A stretch of 7,552 bases of DNA from Phycisphaeraceae bacterium (lineage in GTDB: Bacteria; Planctomycetota; Phycisphaerae; Phycisphaerales; UBA1924): the NCBI GenBank assembly GCA_009827215.1, contig WUAJ01000111.1:1-7552 (forward strand), read 5' to 3'. Under the pieces are notes generated by a model. That model saw only the letters and a list, made by a program, of their open reading frames with translations, did no database searches and had not been told where the DNA came from. The position numbers and the translations under genes are program-made. Below are positions 6,433 to 7,552 of the stretch, in pieces. Positions within the stretch are counted from its first letter, which is position 1. Every line of letters starts with the position of its first letter.

Positions 6433-7552
6433 ATGGCACGCAAGACAGGAAGTCGGATTGGCAGCATGATTCTGGTTGTGGGGTGTGCGACTGGATGCAC
6501 GGTGGGGTTGCTCGCAGCAAGCGGGTGCGGCAAGGGGGATCGTTGGTGGAAGAAAAAGAAAGATCCGGTCCAAGCGGAGACCCCTCAGGGTGCTGAGGCG
6601 GTGGATACCTCGCTGACGGCGCTTGCGGAGGATGATGATCCGATCACGGCTCAGATTGATACAGGCGAAGACTTCGGATCGACGCGCGATCAGGTGCTTG
6701 AGTCGGCGCGGATGATGGACGAGTACTTCTCTGGGATGGAGTCTGGTGAGGACCTCGCGGAGAAGGTCGAGGTGTATCAGCCGAGCGCCGAGGAGATCGC
6801 GCGGGATCTGGAGGCGCGCGATGAACAGCTCGCGGCTGAGGCGATTGATAGCTCTGATGTAGAATCAGATGTAGGGGGCAGTGATGGTTCGTTCTCGCTC
6901 TCTGCAGCGGCTGCGGAACGCGGGATTGATACGCAAGCGATCGATGAGCCTGTAGATTCGGGAGTGATCGATGCGGGAGCTGTGGAAGTTGTTTCGGTTG
7001 ATGCGGAGCAGCGTAAGGCGGAGCTGGTTGATGAGCTTGTGGGGTTGCTGACTGAACTGGCGCGGACGAGTGATAATCCCGGCGCGGCGGCGACGGCGCT
7101 TGCCGGGATGGACTCGATATCTGTGGAGACGCTCGATTCGCTGCACAGTGAGGGGGTGTTGAGTGACGCGGAGCTGAGCACGCTGCGCGCGGTGCGTGAG
7201 GTGTTTGATTCGATCTCGAGTTCAGGTGGGATCGCGTCACCTGATGCGGCGGCGGAGGCGCTGGAGCGCGTCAAGCGTGATCTGGATCGCGCTTCGGGGA
7301 TCCGCGTGACGCGTGCGTTGTTGTGCACGAGCGTGAGCGGGTTTGGGAACTATGAGCCGTTCGCGAGCAATGAGTTTGTTGCGGGGACGGCGCAGGAAGT
7401 GATTGTGTATGTCGAGGTGGATCGGTTTGGTCATCGCGAGATTGCAGGGAATGATGGGCAGCCGAGGTTTGAGGTGGAGATGAGTCAGCGGCTGGAGTTG
7501 TACCATGTCGCGGATGATCTGAATACATGGAATCGTGCTGCTGAGGTGGATC
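6433..7552 (+). CDS. Secreted lipoprotein of unknown function, 3' end missing
   Basis: The frame stays open from the ATG at 6433 to the right edge (373 codons) with no stop. The N-terminus looks like a lipoprotein signal: basic n-region MARKTGSR, a hydrophobic stretch at about 9-31, and a lipobox-like LAASGC that would make Cys32 the lipidated residue; Cys18 and Cys22 are alternatives. GKGDRWWKKKK, a tryptophan pair plus a lysine run, follows. Residues 50-190 are acidic and low-complexity, probably a flexible spacer. Residues about 190-290 look mainly helical. From 290 on the sequence becomes strand-like (IRVTRALLCTSVSGFGNYEPF, then EVIVYVEVDRFG and FEVEMSQRLELYH), suggesting a beta-rich domain continuing past the window. 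I associate this last pattern with unnamed planctomycete proteins, from memory only. Probable site is the cell envelope. Codon choice is strongly G/T-ending. No function can be assigned. Confidence 0.8.
   Translation, partial: MARKTGSRIGSMILVVGCATGCTVGLLAASGCGKGDRWWKKKKDPVQAETPQGAEAVDTSLTALAEDDDPITAQIDTGEDFGSTRDQVLESARMMDEYFSGMESGEDLAEKVEVYQPSAEEIARDLEARDEQLAAEAIDSSDVESDVGGSDGSFSLSAAAAERGIDTQAIDEPVDSGVIDAGAVEVVSVDAEQRKAELVDELVGLLTELARTSDNPGAAATALAGMDSISVETLDSLHSEGVLSDAELSTLRAVREVFDSISSSGGIASPDAAAEALERVKRDLDRASGIRVTRALLCTSVSGFGNYEPFASNEFVAGTAQEVIVYVEVDRFGHREIAGNDGQPRFEVEMSQRLELYHVADDLNTWNRAAEVD

Noticed and set aside
5267..6520. 417-codon minus-strand open frame
   Set aside because: Its translation is very rich in Arg, His, Leu and Pro with no domain, and it lies wholly opposite holA. 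It is an artefact of G/C-rich coding sequence.
6644..7328. Several minus-strand open frames opposite the lipoprotein gene
   Set aside because: They are low-complexity in Ser, Arg, Pro and Ala and are mirrors of an acidic, Asp/Glu/Ala-rich coding strand that has a signal peptide, promoter and ribosome binding site.

Overview
The window most likely comes from a planctomycete, probably the Phycisphaerae side of the phylum. This is an inference from gene content: a long succinyl-CoA ligase alpha subunit with extra loops, a soluble kinase carrying FHA and GAF domains, a CHASE hybrid kinase, and a lipoprotein of a type I associate with that group. No rRNA or other marker confirms it. No tRNA, rRNA, CRISPR array, insertion sequence or phage gene is visible.

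Layout: (1) 1-983, plus strand, the 3' part of sucD, cut by the left edge. (2) 984-1124, a spacer with a small perfect inverted repeat. (3) 1125-3485, plus strand, a membrane-bound CHASE-HisKA-HATPase-receiver hybrid histidine kinase. (4) 3486-3558, a convergent spacer holding a perfect 16-bp palindrome, TGTTCCACGTGGAACA, that matches the ParB centromere site parS. (5) 3559-5262, minus strand, a soluble FHA-GAF-histidine kinase. (6) 5263-5305, a 43-bp divergent control region. (7) 5306-6334, plus strand, holA, the DNA polymerase III delta (clamp-loader) subunit. (8) 6335-6432, a weak terminator followed by an extended -10 promoter. (9) 6433-7552, plus strand, a secreted lipoprotein of unknown function that runs off the right edge.

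The genes do not form one pathway. sucD is central metabolism, holA is replication, and the two kinases are signalling proteins that lie tail to tail with no response-regulator gene between or beside them. The most notable signal is non-coding. The parS-like site lies where plus-strand composition begins to change from C/A-rich (sucD and the kinase core of the hybrid kinase) to G/T-rich (clear from about 4080 to the end). The change happens whichever strand the genes are on. That direction of change is what is expected near a replication origin, but the switch is gradual and no DnaA-box cluster was found.

A second theme is translation start style. holA has a -10-like TACAAT six bases before its GTG and no Shine-Dalgarno site, which suggests a leaderless mRNA. 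The lipoprotein gene has both a leaderless-type upstream ATG and an in-frame downstream ATG with an ideal AGGAGG.
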